From: Clostridium chrysemydis | Lineage (GTDB): Bacteria; Bacillota; Clostridia; Clostridiales; Clostridiaceae | Assembly (NCBI RefSeq): GCF_015234215.1 | Contig: NZ_JADEKP010000001.1 | Coordinates: forward strand, 992,001-1,056,000 | Length of the DNA stretch: 64,000 nucleotides | Reading direction: 5' to 3' | Part shown: positions 39,512 to 51,000 of the stretch, one piece after another | How positions within the stretch are numbered: the stretch's first letter is position 1 | Layout: the number at the start of each line of letters is the position of its first letter | The notes under the pieces: model-generated | Told to the model about the DNA's origin: nothing | Databases searched by the model: none | Seen by the model: the letters and a program-made list of their open reading frames with translations, nothing else | Program-made: the position numbers and the translations under genes

Positions 39512-40222
39512 ATGAAAGAAAGATTACAAAAATATATGGCTAGTTGCGGAGTTGCATCTAGAAGAAAATGTGAAGAAATTATTTTATCCGGAAGAGTTAC
39601 TGTAAATGATAAATTAGTAACTGAACTTGGTTCTAAGATAGATACTGATATTGATAAAGTTTTTTTAGATGGAATATTAATAAATAAAGAGGAATTTAAA
39701 AGATATATAATTTTAAACAAACCAGTTGGGATTATTACATCGGTAAAAGATGAAAAAAATAGAAAAACAGTTTTAGATATAGTAGATGTTAATGAGAGAG
39801 TTTATCCTGTAGGTCGTCTAGATTATGACAGTTCTGGTTTGTTATTATTAACAAATGATGGCGAATTTTATAATAAAATCATTCATCCTAGAGTTGAAGT
39901 GAATAAGGTATATATAGCAAAAGTATCTGGAACTTTCACTAAGGAAGATATTTCAAATTTTGAAAATGGAGTAGACATAGGTGGATATATAACTGCAAAA
40001 TCAAAAATAAAAGTGATTAAACAAAGTAGCAAAGAGTCTGTCGTAGAAATAATAATTCATGAAGGGAAAAATAGACAGATAAGAAGAATGTGTTCTGCTT
40101 TAAATCATGATGTTATAAGCTTAAAAAGAGTAGCTATAGGGAATATTAAACTAGGAAGTTTAAAGCCTTCAGAATATAGAGAGTTAAATAAAAGTGAAAT
40201 AGATTATATCAATACACTTTAA
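39512..40222 (+). CDS. rluB: Ribosomal pseudouridine synthase (RluB/RsuA family)
   Basis: A 236-residue enzyme that isomerises a uridine in rRNA. The N-terminal S4 domain (RLQKYMASCGVASRRKCEEI) binds RNA. The catalytic domain carries YPVGRLDYDSSGLLLLTNDG with the catalytic Asp, and GKNRQIRRMCSALNHDV near the end. Sequence alone does not firmly separate RluB, RluE, RluF and RsuA members; RluB is the usual call in this position. ATG 39512 follows GGAGG. Confidence 0.85.
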   Translation: MKERLQKYMASCGVASRRKCEEIILSGRVTVNDKLVTELGSKIDTDIDKVFLDGILINKEEFKRYIILNKPVGIITSVKDEKNRKTVLDIVDVNERVYPVGRLDYDSSGLLLLTNDGEFYNKIIHPRVEVNKVYIAKVSGTFTKEDISNFENGVDIGGYITAKSKIKVIKQSSKESVVEIIIHEGKNRQIRRMCSALNHDVISLKRVAIGNIKLGSLKPSEYRELNKSEIDYINTL

Positions 40223-40236
40223 AAGGGGCAATATAT

Positions 40237-40797
40237 ATGTATAGATACGTTGGAGATATAAGTAAAATAGCACATAATATAGTATTAAATTACCTTGATT
40301 CATTTGATGTAGCCATTGATGCAACACTTGGAAATGGTCACGATACTGATTTTTTAGTAAATCACTTTGGTGTAGTTTATAGCTTTGATATACAGAAAAT
40401 TGCATGTCAAAACTATTCTAATAAAAATATTTCAAATGTTAATGTAATAAACGATAGCCATGAAAATTTTAAACTATATATTGATAAGCCTGTAGACTTA
40501 ATAATGTATAATTTAGGTTTTTTACCAGGTGCAAACAAGGATATTACAACTAATCATTTAAGTACTATAAAAAGTATAAAATCAGGATTGGAAATTTTAA
40601 ATAACGGTGGTTTTATTGCTATATGTGTTTATCCTGGACATAATGAAGGTAAAATAGAATCATCTTGCATTTCAGACTTAATTGAAACACTTCCCAAAAA
40701 TGAATTTGGAGTTATGGTTCATAAATTTGCAAACAGGAGTAGTTCAGCTCCATACTTAGTTATAATAGAAAAAAATCACGCTAATATGAAAGAATAA
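40237..40797 (+). CDS. mnmM: tRNA 2-thiouridine methyltransferase MnmM (YtqB family)
   Basis: A 186-residue class I SAM-dependent methyltransferase. Motif I is VAIDATLGNGHDTDFLV, motif II YSFDIQKIAC and motif IV DLIMYNLGFLPGANKDITT, the last being the signature of the YtqB family. MnmM methylates the 5-aminomethyl group of wobble 2-thiouridine in tRNAs of Gram-positive bacteria. It lies 14 nt after the pseudouridine synthase, so the two RNA-modification genes probably form an operon. Confidence 0.85.
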   Translation: MYRYVGDISKIAHNIVLNYLDSFDVAIDATLGNGHDTDFLVNHFGVVYSFDIQKIACQNYSNKNISNVNVINDSHENFKLYIDKPVDLIMYNLGFLPGANKDITTNHLSTIKSIKSGLEILNNGGFIAICVYPGHNEGKIESSCISDLIETLPKNEFGVMVHKFANRSSSAPYLVIIEKNHANMKE

Positions 40798-40897
40798 ACA
40801 AATTATAAAAGAATCTATAATGAATTATATTGTTGAATTAAATTTCATATGATGATAAAATTATAGTACATAATTATTGAAAAGTGGGTAGGATGAT

Positions 40898-41797
40898 ATG
40901 GATAATGATTTTAATGATAATAGAGACTTAATGAGATTAATTCAAACAAGATTTCAAAAGCTTAGTAAAGGACAAAAATTAATTGCTGAATATATTTTAA
41001 ATGATTATGATAAAGCAGCATTTATGACAGCCGCAAAACTTGGTGTAGCCGTAGGCGTTTCAGAATCCACGGTAGTAAGATTTGCTAATGAACTTGGTTT
41101 TAGTGGATACCCTAAACTACAAAAGGCTTTACAAGAGTTAATAAAAAATAAACTTACGACTGTTCAAAGACTAGAATTATCAAATGATTATGTATCTGAT
41201 GCAGATGCGTTAAAAGGCGTTTTAAAATCTGATATGGAAAATATAAGATCTACGCTTGAAAAAATAAACCCTAAAATTTTTGAACAAGTAGTAAATGAAA
41301 TTTTCAAAGCAAATAATATTTATATTCTCGGTTTAAGAAGCTCTACTGCAGTAGCAGAATTTTTAGGTTTTTATTTAAATATAATTTTAAAGAATGTTAG
41401 AACTGTAAGTTATGGAATTTCAGATATTTTTGAACAATTAATAAACGTTAAAGAAGGAGATTTAGTAATAGGAATTGGTTTTCCAAGATATGCATCTAAA
41501 ACAATTGCTGCACTTGATTTTAGTAAAACTAGGGGTGCTAAAGTTATTGCTATAACCGATTCTTTAATTTCTCCTCTTGCAGCACAGGCAGATTTAGCAC
41601 TTATAGCACAAAGTAATATGGCTTCTTTTGTTGATTCATTAGTCGCTCCACTTTCATTAGTAAATGCACTTATTATTTCTGTTGGCATGAGAGAAAAGGA
41701 GAACATAGCTAAAACATTTGATTCCCTTGAAGAAATTTGGCAAGACTATAACGTTTATCAGATAAATAATAAAACAATAGGTGATTTAAATGATTAA
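40898..41797 (+). CDS. MurR/RpiR-family transcriptional regulator
   Basis: A 299-residue regulator. The N-terminal RpiR helix-turn-helix (residues 10-85) shows LSKGQKLIAEYILNDYDKAA and ESTVVRFANELGFSGYPKLQ. The C-terminal SIS domain (residues ~120-260) binds phosphosugars: IYILGLRSSTAVAEFL, GDLVIGIGFPRYASKTI, VIAITDSLISPLAAQADLAL. No sugar operon is adjacent, so the ligand is not indicated. Confidence 0.9.
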   Translation: MDNDFNDNRDLMRLIQTRFQKLSKGQKLIAEYILNDYDKAAFMTAAKLGVAVGVSESTVVRFANELGFSGYPKLQKALQELIKNKLTTVQRLELSNDYVSDADALKGVLKSDMENIRSTLEKINPKIFEQVVNEIFKANNIYILGLRSSTAVAEFLGFYLNIILKNVRTVSYGISDIFEQLINVKEGDLVIGIGFPRYASKTIAALDFSKTRGAKVIAITDSLISPLAAQADLALIAQSNMASFVDSLVAPLSLVNALIISVGMREKENIAKTFDSLEEIWQDYNVYQINNKTIGDLND

Positions 41798-41822
41798 GCA
41801 ATCTTAAATGATTGCTTTTTCT
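41796..41822 (+). terminator. Terminator after the RpiR gene
   Basis: Stem AAGCAATC / GATTGCTT with TTAAAT loop, then T-run; it overlaps the stop codon. Confidence 0.75.
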
Positions 41823-41849
41823 AATGTTTAATTTTAAGGAGTTGATTTT

Positions 41850-43061
41850 TTGAAAACAGTAGTTGTAATTGGCGCTGGACCTGCTGGTATGATGGCTGCA
41901 ATAGAGAGTAGTAAAAGCAATAAAGTTATTTTACTAGAAAAAAATAATAAACTTGGTAAAAAACTGTTTATAACAGGAAAAGGTAGGTGTAATGTTACAA
42001 ATAATAAAGATATTTCAGAGTTTTTTGATTATATTCCTGGTAATCCTCATTTTTTATATAGTTCACTTTACACTTTTGATAACCAAAGGACAATAGAGTT
42101 CTTTGAAAAAAATGGAGTTAAGTTAAAAGTTGAGAGGGGGGGGAGGATTTTCCCTAATTCTGATAAATCGTCAGATATTATAAAAGGATTTGAAAAAGCA
42201 TTAAAAGAACAAAATATCAAAATTATCTTTAATTCAGAAGTAACAGGTATTAATGTTTCGAAAAATGTAATAGAATCAGTTTCTGTAAATAATTCATCCT
42301 CTATAAAAGGTGATCATTTTATATTTTGCACTGGAGGAGCATCATATCCATTAACCGGTTCTACGGGAGATGGCCAACGATTCGCAAAAATGTTAGGGCA
42401 TAACATAATCCCACTAACACCATCTTTGGTTCCGCTAGAATTAAATGGATGTGATTTTTCTGAATTAGCAGGTCTTTCTCTTAGAAATATACAAATTGAG
42501 ATTAAAAATAAAAATAAAATCTTATATTCAAGTTTTGGTGAAATTAAATTTACTCCTTTTGGTGTAACTGGTCCTTTAATATTAAGCGGAAGCAGATATG
42601 TTAATGATAAAAATCTAAATTTAAATATAGATTTGAAGCCTGCATTAGATCAATCTGAACTAGACAAAAGAATTCAAAAAGATTTCTTAAAATATAAAAA
42701 CTCGGAATTTAAAAACTCATTAAATGAATTACTTCCAAAGAAGTTAATTCCACTAATTATAAATAGAAGTGGTATAGATGAGAATAAGCTAGTTAATGAG
42801 GTAACAAAATCTGAAAGAAAAAATCTACTATACAATATTAAAAATTTTGAATTTAGTATTAAAGGTTTGAGACCTCTAGCTGAAGCAATTGTAACTTCAG
42901 GTGGAGTAGATACATTAGAAATTGATCCTTCTACAATGAAAAGTAAGATAATACAAAATTTATCATTCGCAGGTGAAATAGTTGATGTAGATGCTTTTAC
43001 TGGAGGATACAATGTTCAAATAGCATTATCTACAGGGTATATTGCTGGTAACAATATATAA
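41850..43061 (+). CDS. HI0933-family FAD/NAD(P)-dependent oxidoreductase
   Basis: A 403-residue flavoprotein. Start at TTG 41850 behind AAGGAG. FAD motif VVVIGAGPAGMMAAIESSKS, then LGKKLFITGKGRCNVTNN, the hallmark of the HI0933 family. FCTGGASYPLTGSTGDG and GFTGPLILSGSR-like FGVTGPLILSGSRY follow. The C-terminus has FAGEIVDVDAFTGGYNVQIA. BaiN-type enzymes of this family reduce steroid double bonds, but most members have no known substrate. Located upstream of cmk as in many clostridia. Confidence 0.85.
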   Translation: MKTVVVIGAGPAGMMAAIESSKSNKVILLEKNNKLGKKLFITGKGRCNVTNNKDISEFFDYIPGNPHFLYSSLYTFDNQRTIEFFEKNGVKLKVERGGRIFPNSDKSSDIIKGFEKALKEQNIKIIFNSEVTGINVSKNVIESVSVNNSSSIKGDHFIFCTGGASYPLTGSTGDGQRFAKMLGHNIIPLTPSLVPLELNGCDFSELAGLSLRNIQIEIKNKNKILYSSFGEIKFTPFGVTGPLILSGSRYVNDKNLNLNIDLKPALDQSELDKRIQKDFLKYKNSEFKNSLNELLPKKLIPLIINRSGIDENKLVNEVTKSERKNLLYNIKNFEFSIKGLRPLAEAIVTSGGVDTLEIDPSTMKSKIIQNLSFAGEIVDVDAFTGGYNVQIALSTGYIAGNNI

Positions 43062-43136
43062 TAATACTTGTTAGAATAAATATATGAAGATATAATATTT
43101 ATATAAAGTTTTACAATTTAGGAAGGTGGAATTGAT

Positions 43137-43796
43137 TTGAAATTATCAGTCGCAATAGATGGTCCAGCAGGGGCCGGTAAAAGTACAATAGCACAATTAG
43201 TAGCAAAGGAATTTGATTTAATGTACATAAATACAGGAGCTATGTATAGAGCAGTAACATTAAAAGCTAAAGAAAATAAAATATCTCCTGAAAATGTTAG
43301 TTCATTATGTGAACTTATTGATACAATGGAGATGCATTTTGAAAATGATGACTTATATTTAAATGGAGTAAATATTCAAGATAAATTAACAATGCCAGAA
43401 ATAAGCGCTTCTGTCTCAGCCTATGCCTCAATTCAGGAAGTAAGACAAAAACTGGTAACAATGCAAAGTGAAATGTCAAAAAAATTCAATGTAATAATGG
43501 ATGGACGAGATATTGGAACTGTTGTATTAAAAGATTCTCCATACAAAATCTTTTTAACAGCTACACCTGAAGAAAGAGCCAAGAGAAGATTTGATGAATT
43601 AACAGATAGAGGAATAGATTGTTCTTATGAAGAAATATTAACTGACATAATAAGAAGAGACCATATTGATAGCACTAGAGCAGTAGATCCTTTAAAAAAA
43701 GCTTCGGATGCAGTAGAAATTGATACAACTGGACTAAACATTCAAGAAGTTACTCAAAACATAATAGATTTTATTAAATCTAAGAAGAACAATTAA
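43137..43796 (+). CDS. cmk: Cytidylate kinase
   Basis: A 219-residue kinase converting CMP/dCMP to diphosphates. P-loop VAIDGPAGAGKSTIAQLVA at residues 4-22, NTGAMYRAVTLKA, DGRDIGTVVLKDSPYKIFLT and RRDHIDSTRAVDPL are all diagnostic. Start at TTG 43137 after GGAAGGTGG. It heads a cmk-ispH-rpsA operon, spaced 15 nt from ispH. Confidence 0.95.
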   Translation: MKLSVAIDGPAGAGKSTIAQLVAKEFDLMYINTGAMYRAVTLKAKENKISPENVSSLCELIDTMEMHFENDDLYLNGVNIQDKLTMPEISASVSAYASIQEVRQKLVTMQSEMSKKFNVIMDGRDIGTVVLKDSPYKIFLTATPEERAKRRFDELTDRGIDCSYEEILTDIIRRDHIDSTRAVDPLKKASDAVEIDTTGLNIQEVTQNIIDFIKSKKNN

Positions 43797-43811
43797 GTGT
43801 AGGAGAATATT

Positions 43812-44666
43812 ATGAAAAATATAATTTTAGCCGACAATGCAGGTTTTTGTTTTGGTGTAAAAAGAGCAGTAGATACATCTATAGAAGAGCAACTAAAGCA
43901 AAATAAACAGATTTATACTTTAGGACCGCTTATACATAACAATGATGTTGTAGAATTTCTTAAAGAAAATAAAATCTATCCTATAGATATTACTGAAGTA
44001 AATAAATTAAAAAATGGAGATACTATAATAATAAGATCACATGGTGTTCCAGAAAAAACAATTAAATATTTAAATGATTTAAATTTAAATATTGTAGATG
44101 CAACTTGCCCGTTTGTTACAAATATACAAAAAAAAGTACAGAAATATTCTAATTTAGGATATGAAATAATTATACTTGGAGATAAGGAACATCCAGAAGT
44201 TGTTGGTATAAATGGTTGGTGCAATGACAATGCTATTATCTATAAGGATGGAAATTTAGGTTCTGATATTCCAAAAAAGGTTTGTGCTGTATCTCAGACT
44301 ACAGAAAAGAATAAAAACTGGGAAAAAATGATATCACAGCTTTCTGTAAAAACCAAGGAATTACTAGCATTTAATACTATATGTTCTGCTACTGAAGAAA
44401 GGCAAAAGAGCGTTGAAGAATTAGCTAAAAATGTTGATTTGATGATTGTTATAGGTGGAAAAAACAGTTCTAATACGACCAAATTATTTCAAATAGCTAA
44501 TGAATTATGTTCGAAAACAATCCATATAGAAAATGCTTCAGAATTAAATACATCCTTTTTAGACAGTGCCAATAATATAAAAGTTGGTATTACCGCAGGA
44601 GCATCAACTCCTGATTGGGTAATTAGGGAGGTTATAGAAATATGCGAGAGTCAAATGAACAACTAG
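43812..44666 (+). CDS. ispH: 4-hydroxy-3-methylbut-2-enyl diphosphate reductase
   Basis: A 284-residue 4Fe-4S enzyme that makes IPP and DMAPP in the last step of the MEP pathway. The iron ligands are Cys in [12 protein letters not shown], Cys in VDATCPFV and Cys in [11 protein letters not shown]. Substrate residues occur in [21 protein letters not shown] and [13 protein letters not shown]. It overlaps the S1-domain gene by 25 bases in another frame; in several clostridia the two are fused into one protein. Confidence 0.95.
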   Translation: MKNIILADNAGFCFGVKRAVDTSIEEQLKQNKQIYTLGPLIHNNDVVEFLKENKIYPIDITEVNKLKNGDTIIIRSHGVPEKTIKYLNDLNLNIVDATCPFVTNIQKKVQKYSNLGYEIIILGDKEHPEVVGINGWCNDNAIIYKDGNLGSDIPKKVCAVSQTTEKNKNWEKMISQLSVKTKELLAFNTICSATEERQKSVEELAKNVDLMIVIGGKNSSNTTKLFQIANELCSKTIHIENASELNTSFLDSANNIKVGITAGASTPDWVIREVIEICESQMNN

Positions 44667-45706
44667 AATTTATTAATAATAGTTTTAATGATTTATCAAT
44701 TGGGACAGAAATTACAGGTGAAATAGTAAAAAAAAATCCAGACAGTCTTATTATTTCAATACCTAATTATAAATATGAAGGATATTTACCTTTTAATGAA
44801 ATTACATTTGAGAAAAATGATATTAGTTTTTTAGATAAATATAAATTAAATGATAAAATAACTGCAAAGGTTATTAAATTAAAAGATCAAAATAATCATG
44901 TTGTTTTATCAATCTTAGAATATGAAAAACAAAATGCTTTAAAAATAATAGATAAAATTTATAAAAGCAATGAAACTATTACACTTAATGTTGATGAGGC
45001 AAAAGAGAACGGCTTGGTTTCTTATTATAAAGGTATTAGAATCTTTATTCCATTATCACAAATTGATACTAAATTTATAAATGATACAACTATCTTTAAA
45101 AATAAGCATATTGAAGTTAAAATAATTGACTTCGATATTAGTAATCCTTCAAGAGTGGTTGCCTCTAGTCGTATACTAAAAGAACAAGAATTTTTATTAA
45201 AGCAAGAAAAGGCTTGGGATAGTATTAAAGTAAATGATATAGTTCCTGCTGAAATTAAAAGGTTCACAAAATTCGGGGCTTTTGCAAATGTAAATGGAAT
45301 TGACGGATTAATACATTTATCACAGATTTCTTGGAATCATGTTAAAAAAGCAGAAGATTACCTAAAATCTGGAGATATAATAAATGTTAAAGTCATTGAT
45401 ATTGACAAAGCATCTAAAAAACTTTCTTTATCTTTAAAGGAATTATCATCAAAACCTTGGGAAAATATTGAAGTTAAATATCCTACAAATTCTATAGTTC
45501 TTGGAAAGGTTGTTAGAATTAACGATTTTGGTGCTTTTATTGAATTAGAGGATGGTGTAGATGGGCTAGTTCATATTTCGAAAATATCTCATAATAGAAT
45601 AGAACATCCGTCTGATGTATTAACAGTTGGTCAGGAAATAAAAGCTAAAATTCTTACAGTTGATAAAAATAATAAAAGAATAAGTTTAAGTATTAAAGAT
45701 GTATAA
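44642..45706 (+). CDS. rpsA: S1 RNA-binding-domain protein (ribosomal protein S1 homologue)
   Basis: A 354-residue protein with four S1 domains at about residues 18-88, 105-172, 190-260 and 275-345. The last two are most typical ([20 protein letters not shown] and [20 protein letters not shown]). S1 helps mRNA engagement with the 30S subunit; Firmicute versions have fewer domains than E. coli S1. Its ATG lies inside the ispH end, behind AGGGAGG, and a terminator follows. Confidence 0.9.
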   Translation: MRESNEQLEFINNSFNDLSIGTEITGEIVKKNPDSLIISIPNYKYEGYLPFNEITFEKNDISFLDKYKLNDKITAKVIKLKDQNNHVVLSILEYEKQNALKIIDKIYKSNETITLNVDEAKENGLVSYYKGIRIFIPLSQIDTKFINDTTIFKNKHIEVKIIDFDISNPSRVVASSRILKEQEFLLKQEKAWDSIKVNDIVPAEIKRFTKFGAFANVNGIDGLIHLSQISWNHVKKAEDYLKSGDIINVKVIDIDKASKKLSLSLKELSSKPWENIEVKYPTNSIVLGKVVRINDFGAFIELEDGVDGLVHISKISHNRIEHPSDVLTVGQEIKAKILTVDKNNKRISLSIKDV

Positions 45707-45730
45707 AATAACCCCTATAGGGGTTATTTG
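45707..45730 (+). terminator. Terminator of the cmk-ispH-rpsA operon
   Basis: Near-perfect hairpin AATAACCCCTA / TAGGGGTTATT, followed by TTG and T-rich sequence. Confidence 0.75.
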
Positions 45731-45747
45731 TTTAGTAAGAGGTAATT

Positions 45748-46608
45748 ATGTATAGGCTAGTCTCATTAAATAAAGATAATTATAATTTGGTTTTGAATTT
45801 ATATAAAATTAATAGTAAAAAAAACAATTTTACGAAATTTATTAACTTCAAAAATGAAAATAACTTTTTTAACAAAATAATTAATCATAGACATGTTTTC
45901 TTGATAGAAAGAAACCAAACAATTTCAGGTTACATTGTTTTTGAAAAAGAAGATGACAATTTAATCGAAATTATTGATGTTTTTTTTAGCAGATATGATG
46001 AGTCGTTTATTTTAAAAGAATTCAATATGTTTAAATCTAAAAATTTCAAATTATCATGTCTTTTAAATAATAATAATAAAGAATTTATAAATGATAATTC
46101 TTTTATTATCACAAATAGAACTTTGCTTATGAAAAAGTTATTGTTAAAGAATGAGTTGGAGAGAATAGATACACAACATGCTTTAAAAATTAGGGACTAT
46201 CATAAAAAACAAGATGAATTTTTAAGATGTTTTATACAAAATGATGTATTTAAAAAAGAAGGTAGAATTCCTTTATCTGTTAATGATATACTATCTGAAT
46301 ATGAAGAATCATATTATTTAAATGACCTTAATTTTTTCTTGTATCTATATGATAATCCTATTGGGTATGGACAAGTTATAAATTTTTTTGGAAATTATAT
46401 GATAGTAAACTTAGGAGTTTTATCAGATTTTAGAAAAAAAGGTTATGGAGAATTTCTACTTGATAATATCATAAACATATCAAAATCAAAAGGAATAACA
46501 GAAATTTATATAAAAGTTGATTATGAAAATGTAATTGCACAAAATCTATATTATAAAAAAAATTTCAAGCATATTGGCGACTTTGTCAATTGCTTTATTA
46601 TAGATTAA
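45748..46608 (+). CDS. GNAT-family N-acetyltransferase
   Basis: A 286-residue protein with two GNAT-like halves. The C-terminal half is convincing: MIVNLGVLSDFRKKGYGEFL with the acetyl-CoA-binding R/K-x-x-G-x-G pattern, then IYIKVDYENVIAQNLYYKKN. The N-terminal half (ISGYIVFEKEDDNLIEIIDV) is a degenerate repeat of the same fold. Substrate unknown. Confidence 0.78.
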   Translation: MYRLVSLNKDNYNLVLNLYKINSKKNNFTKFINFKNENNFFNKIINHRHVFLIERNQTISGYIVFEKEDDNLIEIIDVFFSRYDESFILKEFNMFKSKNFKLSCLLNNNNKEFINDNSFIITNRTLLMKKLLLKNELERIDTQHALKIRDYHKKQDEFLRCFIQNDVFKKEGRIPLSVNDILSEYEESYYLNDLNFFLYLYDNPIGYGQVINFFGNYMIVNLGVLSDFRKKGYGEFLLDNIINISKSKGITEIYIKVDYENVIAQNLYYKKNFKHIGDFVNCFIID

Positions 46609-46674
46609 CTATTTTATTATTAACATTATTTGTGATATAATACAAAAAGTAATTTTATATATGGAGGAAAACAA

Positions 46675-48012
46675 ATGGAATCTAATCAAAATACTGATTT
46701 AAAATATTATATAGAAACTTGGGGCTGCCAAATGAACGAAGAAGATTCAGAAAAATTATCTGGCATGCTTAAAAGAATAGGATACTATAGAACCGAATCA
46801 AAGGAAGAGGCTTCAATTATACTATTCAATACTTGTTGCGTTAGAGAAAATGCTGAAAATAAGGTTTTTGGAAATTTAGGAGCACTAAAGAAATTAAAAG
46901 AAAAAAATAAAAATCTTATAATAGGAATCTGTGGATGTATGATGCAACAGAAAGGGATGGCTGATAAAATTCTTAAGAAATTCCCTTATGTAAATATCAT
47001 ATTCGGAACTCATAATTCATATAAATTCCCTGAATATTTAAATAGAGTAAGATCTGAGGGCGTTCAAATAAAAGAAATATTTGATAAAGAAACTGAAATT
47101 ATTGAAGGTATTCCTGTAGATAGAGAAAGCTCATTAAAAGCTTTTGTTACAATAATGTATGGTTGTAATAATTTCTGTACTTACTGTGTAGTTCCTTATG
47201 TAAGAGGCCGAGAAAGAAGTAGGAAATCTGAAGATATAATTAACGAAATAAAAGAGTTAGTATCAAAAGGATATAAAGAAATTACACTTTTAGGTCAAAA
47301 TGTAAATTCGTATGGTAAGGGACTTGAAGAAAACATAAAATTCTCTGATTTATTAAGAATGATAAATGAAATTAAAGGATTAGAAAGAGTTAGATTCATG
47401 ACTTCACATCCAAAGGATTTAGATTTTGATGTAGTTGAAGCAATAAAAGATTGCGACAAATTATGCGAACAAATACATTTACCAGTACAAAGTGGATCAA
47501 ATAAAGTTTTAAAAGAAATGAATAGGCACTATGATAGAGAACAATATTTAGATATAATTAAAAAGATAAAATCAGAAATTCCTGATGTTGCTATATCAAC
47601 AGATATCATCGTAGGATTCCCAGGCGAGACTGATGAGGACTTTAACGAAACATTAAGCTTAGTTAAAGAGGTTGGGTACGATTCTGCATTCACTTTTATT
47701 TATTCAAGAAGAAACCATACTCCAGCTGATAAAATGGAAAATCAAATACCAGACGACGTTAAACACGAAAGGTTTAACAAATTAGTTGAAGCTGTAAATG
47801 TAGGTGTAATAAACGCAAATAAGAAATATGAAAATAAAGTAGTTGAAGTATTAGTTGAAGGATTTAGCAAAAATGATTCTACTAAATTATCAGGCAGAAC
47901 AAGAACTGGTAAACTAGTTAATTTTATAGGTGATGAATCTTTCGTTGGAAAATTAGTTAATGTGAAAGTTTTAAGGGCTCAACCATTTTCACTTATAGGT
48001 GAAATAATATAA
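46675..48012 (+). CDS. miaB: tRNA-2-methylthio-N6-dimethylallyladenosine synthase
   Basis: A 445-residue radical-SAM methylthiotransferase acting on i6A37 of tRNAs. The N-terminal MTTase domain has cysteines in [19 protein letters not shown] and GICGCMMQ for the auxiliary 4Fe-4S cluster. The radical SAM motif is [22 protein letters not shown]-terminal TRAM domain ends the protein ([10 protein letters not shown] ... [15 protein letters not shown]). It precedes mutS and miaA, which makes its i6A substrate. Confidence 0.96.
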   Translation: MESNQNTDLKYYIETWGCQMNEEDSEKLSGMLKRIGYYRTESKEEASIILFNTCCVRENAENKVFGNLGALKKLKEKNKNLIIGICGCMMQQKGMADKILKKFPYVNIIFGTHNSYKFPEYLNRVRSEGVQIKEIFDKETEIIEGIPVDRESSLKAFVTIMYGCNNFCTYCVVPYVRGRERSRKSEDIINEIKELVSKGYKEITLLGQNVNSYGKGLEENIKFSDLLRMINEIKGLERVRFMTSHPKDLDFDVVEAIKDCDKLCEQIHLPVQSGSNKVLKEMNRHYDREQYLDIIKKIKSEIPDVAISTDIIVGFPGETDEDFNETLSLVKEVGYDSAFTFIYSRRNHTPADKMENQIPDDVKHERFNKLVEAVNVGVINANKKYENKVVEVLVEGFSKNDSTKLSGRTRTGKLVNFIGDESFVGKLVNVKVLRAQPFSLIGEII

Positions 48013-48036
48013 AAGATGCATTTGCATCTTTTTTTT
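48012..48036 (+). terminator. Terminator after miaB
   Basis: Stem AAGATGCA / TGCATCTT followed by a long T-run. Confidence 0.8.
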
Positions 48037-48095
48037 TATTTGCAAGATTTTTCAAAATCATTTATTCTATTTATTAATGGAGAGTGATTTATAAA

Positions 48096-51000
48096 ATGTT
48101 AAAACAAAATATTATAAATGCATTTATCAATAGTTGCTATATAAAAAGTGAAGTATCAGGTAAAAGAGTGTTAAAAAATGATTTAGTAGAAGAACTTAAT
48201 ATAAATCAAGAAGAAACTACTGTAGAAGTACATTCTAACGTTATCTCAGAAGAACTATTTAATACATATAAAGCACAATTTGTTATTGACTACAATGCTC
48301 TAAAGGTCGTAAGTACAAAGTGCACTTGTTTAGACTTTGAAAAATCAAAAAAAAATAACTATGTATGCAAACATATTTATGCTTTGATGCTAAAATTTAT
48401 AGAAAACATAGATACAATATCAACACAAGATGAAGTTTATAATCAAAATTCCTACAAAAGAAAACCTTGTATTATGGATTTTTTAATAGATGATTCTAAA
48501 AGTCTATTAAAATTAGAAGCTTTCATAAATAAAGATGAATGGTCAAATAAAATCTCAATTGAATTTAAAATTGGAAATGAAGTAGATAACGTAAATGGAA
48601 TGTATTCTATGAGAGATATTAATTTATTTTTATTAAATAAATATAATAACATTCCTATGAAATTTGGAAAAGGATTAACTTTCCAAGATGAATTGTTTTA
48701 TTTCAATGATAAAGATACAGAAATTTTAAATTTTATTTCAATGCTTCAAGAGTATGATTACAGTCTTGGAAATTATAAAAAGAGCCAAGAAAAATTTGTA
48801 AACGGAAAAGAACTAAGAATTCCAAAGTTTCTATTAAAACAATTTTTTAAGATTTTTGTAGGTGAACATATTTATTTAAACAAAGGGTTTTACTCAAGAG
48901 TTATTATTTCCGAAGTTATTTCAGGGGATATTCCTCTTCCTATAGATGTTATAGATAAAAATGGATTAACTATTGACTTTATTGATGGATTACCAGAAGA
49001 ACTTCTAGAAGGATCGAATGTTTTTATATATAAATCCAATATTTATCTACCTAGCCAAAATCAAATAAATATGCTTAAAAAATTTATTAAATTAGCAGCA
49101 GAAACTAAAAAAATTATAATAAATAAAGGTGAAAAAGATTCTGCATATAAGCATTTAATCCCAAAGCTTATGAGTTTTAGTAAATACCTTCATTTAGATA
49201 ATACAGTTAAAAAAAATATTTTATTTGGAAATCCAATTTATAAATTCTATTTTGATAGAGACGGTTCGACCACTGTCTTAAAAATTAATGTATGTTACGA
49301 TAATTATGAATTTAATATTTTTGAAAACATTAAAGGTAAATACATCTATAATCATCCTGATAGTGTTAGACATATTGTAGACCAAATTGAAGGCTATGGT
49401 TTTACTAAAATAGATAATAACTTTGTTTTTACTAATTCTGAATATGAGCAATATGACTTTTTCAAAAATAAGATAAACGATTTACAAAGATTAGGTGAAA
49501 TATTCTACACTGATAATTTTAAGCCATTATTAAATTTAAACGATAAAATTGAAATTAATGTTGGGCACGGAAGACAAGATTATATAGAAATGAAATATGA
49601 ATTTAAAGATATAGACGAAGTTGAGTATAAAAGCATTATAGAATCTATTATAAACCATAATAAATTCTATAAGTTAAATTCAGGAGAGTTCATAGATTTA
49701 GAAGAAATTGAGATAAAGGAATTAATATGCTTTTTAAACGCAGTAACTCCATTTAAAGATGATATTAATAAAAACAAGATAGAAGTCCCTTCTAGTTATG
49801 GTTACTTTATAAAAAATAAATTAAATACTTTTACAAATACAAATTCAAAAGAGTTTCTTTCATTTTATAAAAACAAACCGAACTGTGATAATGAACTAAA
49901 TTTTGAATCAATCAATGCTACCTTAAGGGAATATCAGATTTTTGGTGTTAAATGGTTAATAGAGAAATATAATTTAAAACTTGGGGGAATCTTAGCAGAT
50001 GAAATGGGGCTTGGAAAGACATTACAGATTATTGCTTTATTGATTCTAAAAAGGCCAATTAAAACGTTGATTGTATCACCTACATCATTAATATATAATT
50101 GGCAAAATGAAATAATTAAATTTGCACCAAACTTAAATTACAAAGTCATAGCAGGTTCTAAATCTGAAAGGTGTGATTTAATTAAAAATATCAAAAGTAA
50201 TGAGGTTATAATAACTTCATATAACTCTCTAAGGTTAGATAAAGATCTCTATGAAAATTTAGAATTTGATTTATTAGTTCTTGATGAAGCTCAATATATT
50301 AAAAATCCATCATCATTAACTGCAAGAACATGTAAATCACTTAATGCTAACTGTAAGTTTGCGTTAACTGGAACACCAATAGAAAATAACTTACTGGATT
50401 TGTGGTCAATATTTGATTTTATATTACCAGGCTACCTTTTCAGTAAAGAAGATTTTAATGTTAAATATAACAGAAACTTAAATGAGGATGAATGTATAAA
50501 AGATGAATTAAACAATTTAATTACACCTTTTATACTAAGGCGAACTAAAAACGAAGTATTAAAAGATCTTCCACCTAAAATTGAAAAAACCTTAACAGTT
50601 AAGATGACTAAAGAACAAGAAAAAATATATCTATCTTATAGTAAGTATGTTACAAGTATAATTAAAAAAGAAATGAAAGAAGATACATTTGGTAAAAATA
50701 AGATAAAAATGTTATCTTATTTAACTAAATTAAGACAGATATCAATTAGTCCTAAGCTTACAATAAATAGTTACACTTCTGATAGTGCAAAATTTAGAGC
50801 TGCTTATGACTTAATAATTAAATCAATAGAAAATAATAAAAAGATACTTGTATTTTCTCAATTTACAACAGCATTAAAAGAATTTTCAAACCTTCTTCAA
50901 AAGAAATCTATTAATTTCTTCTATTTAGATGGTAAAACTAAAGCTTCAGATAGAATTGAATTAGTGAATTCTTTTAATTCAGAATCTAAATGTAACGTTT

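Noticed and set aside
44642-44666. ispH-rpsA frameshift as a sequencing error
   Set aside because: The downstream gene has its own ribosome site and start at a natural position, so a true overlap is more likely.
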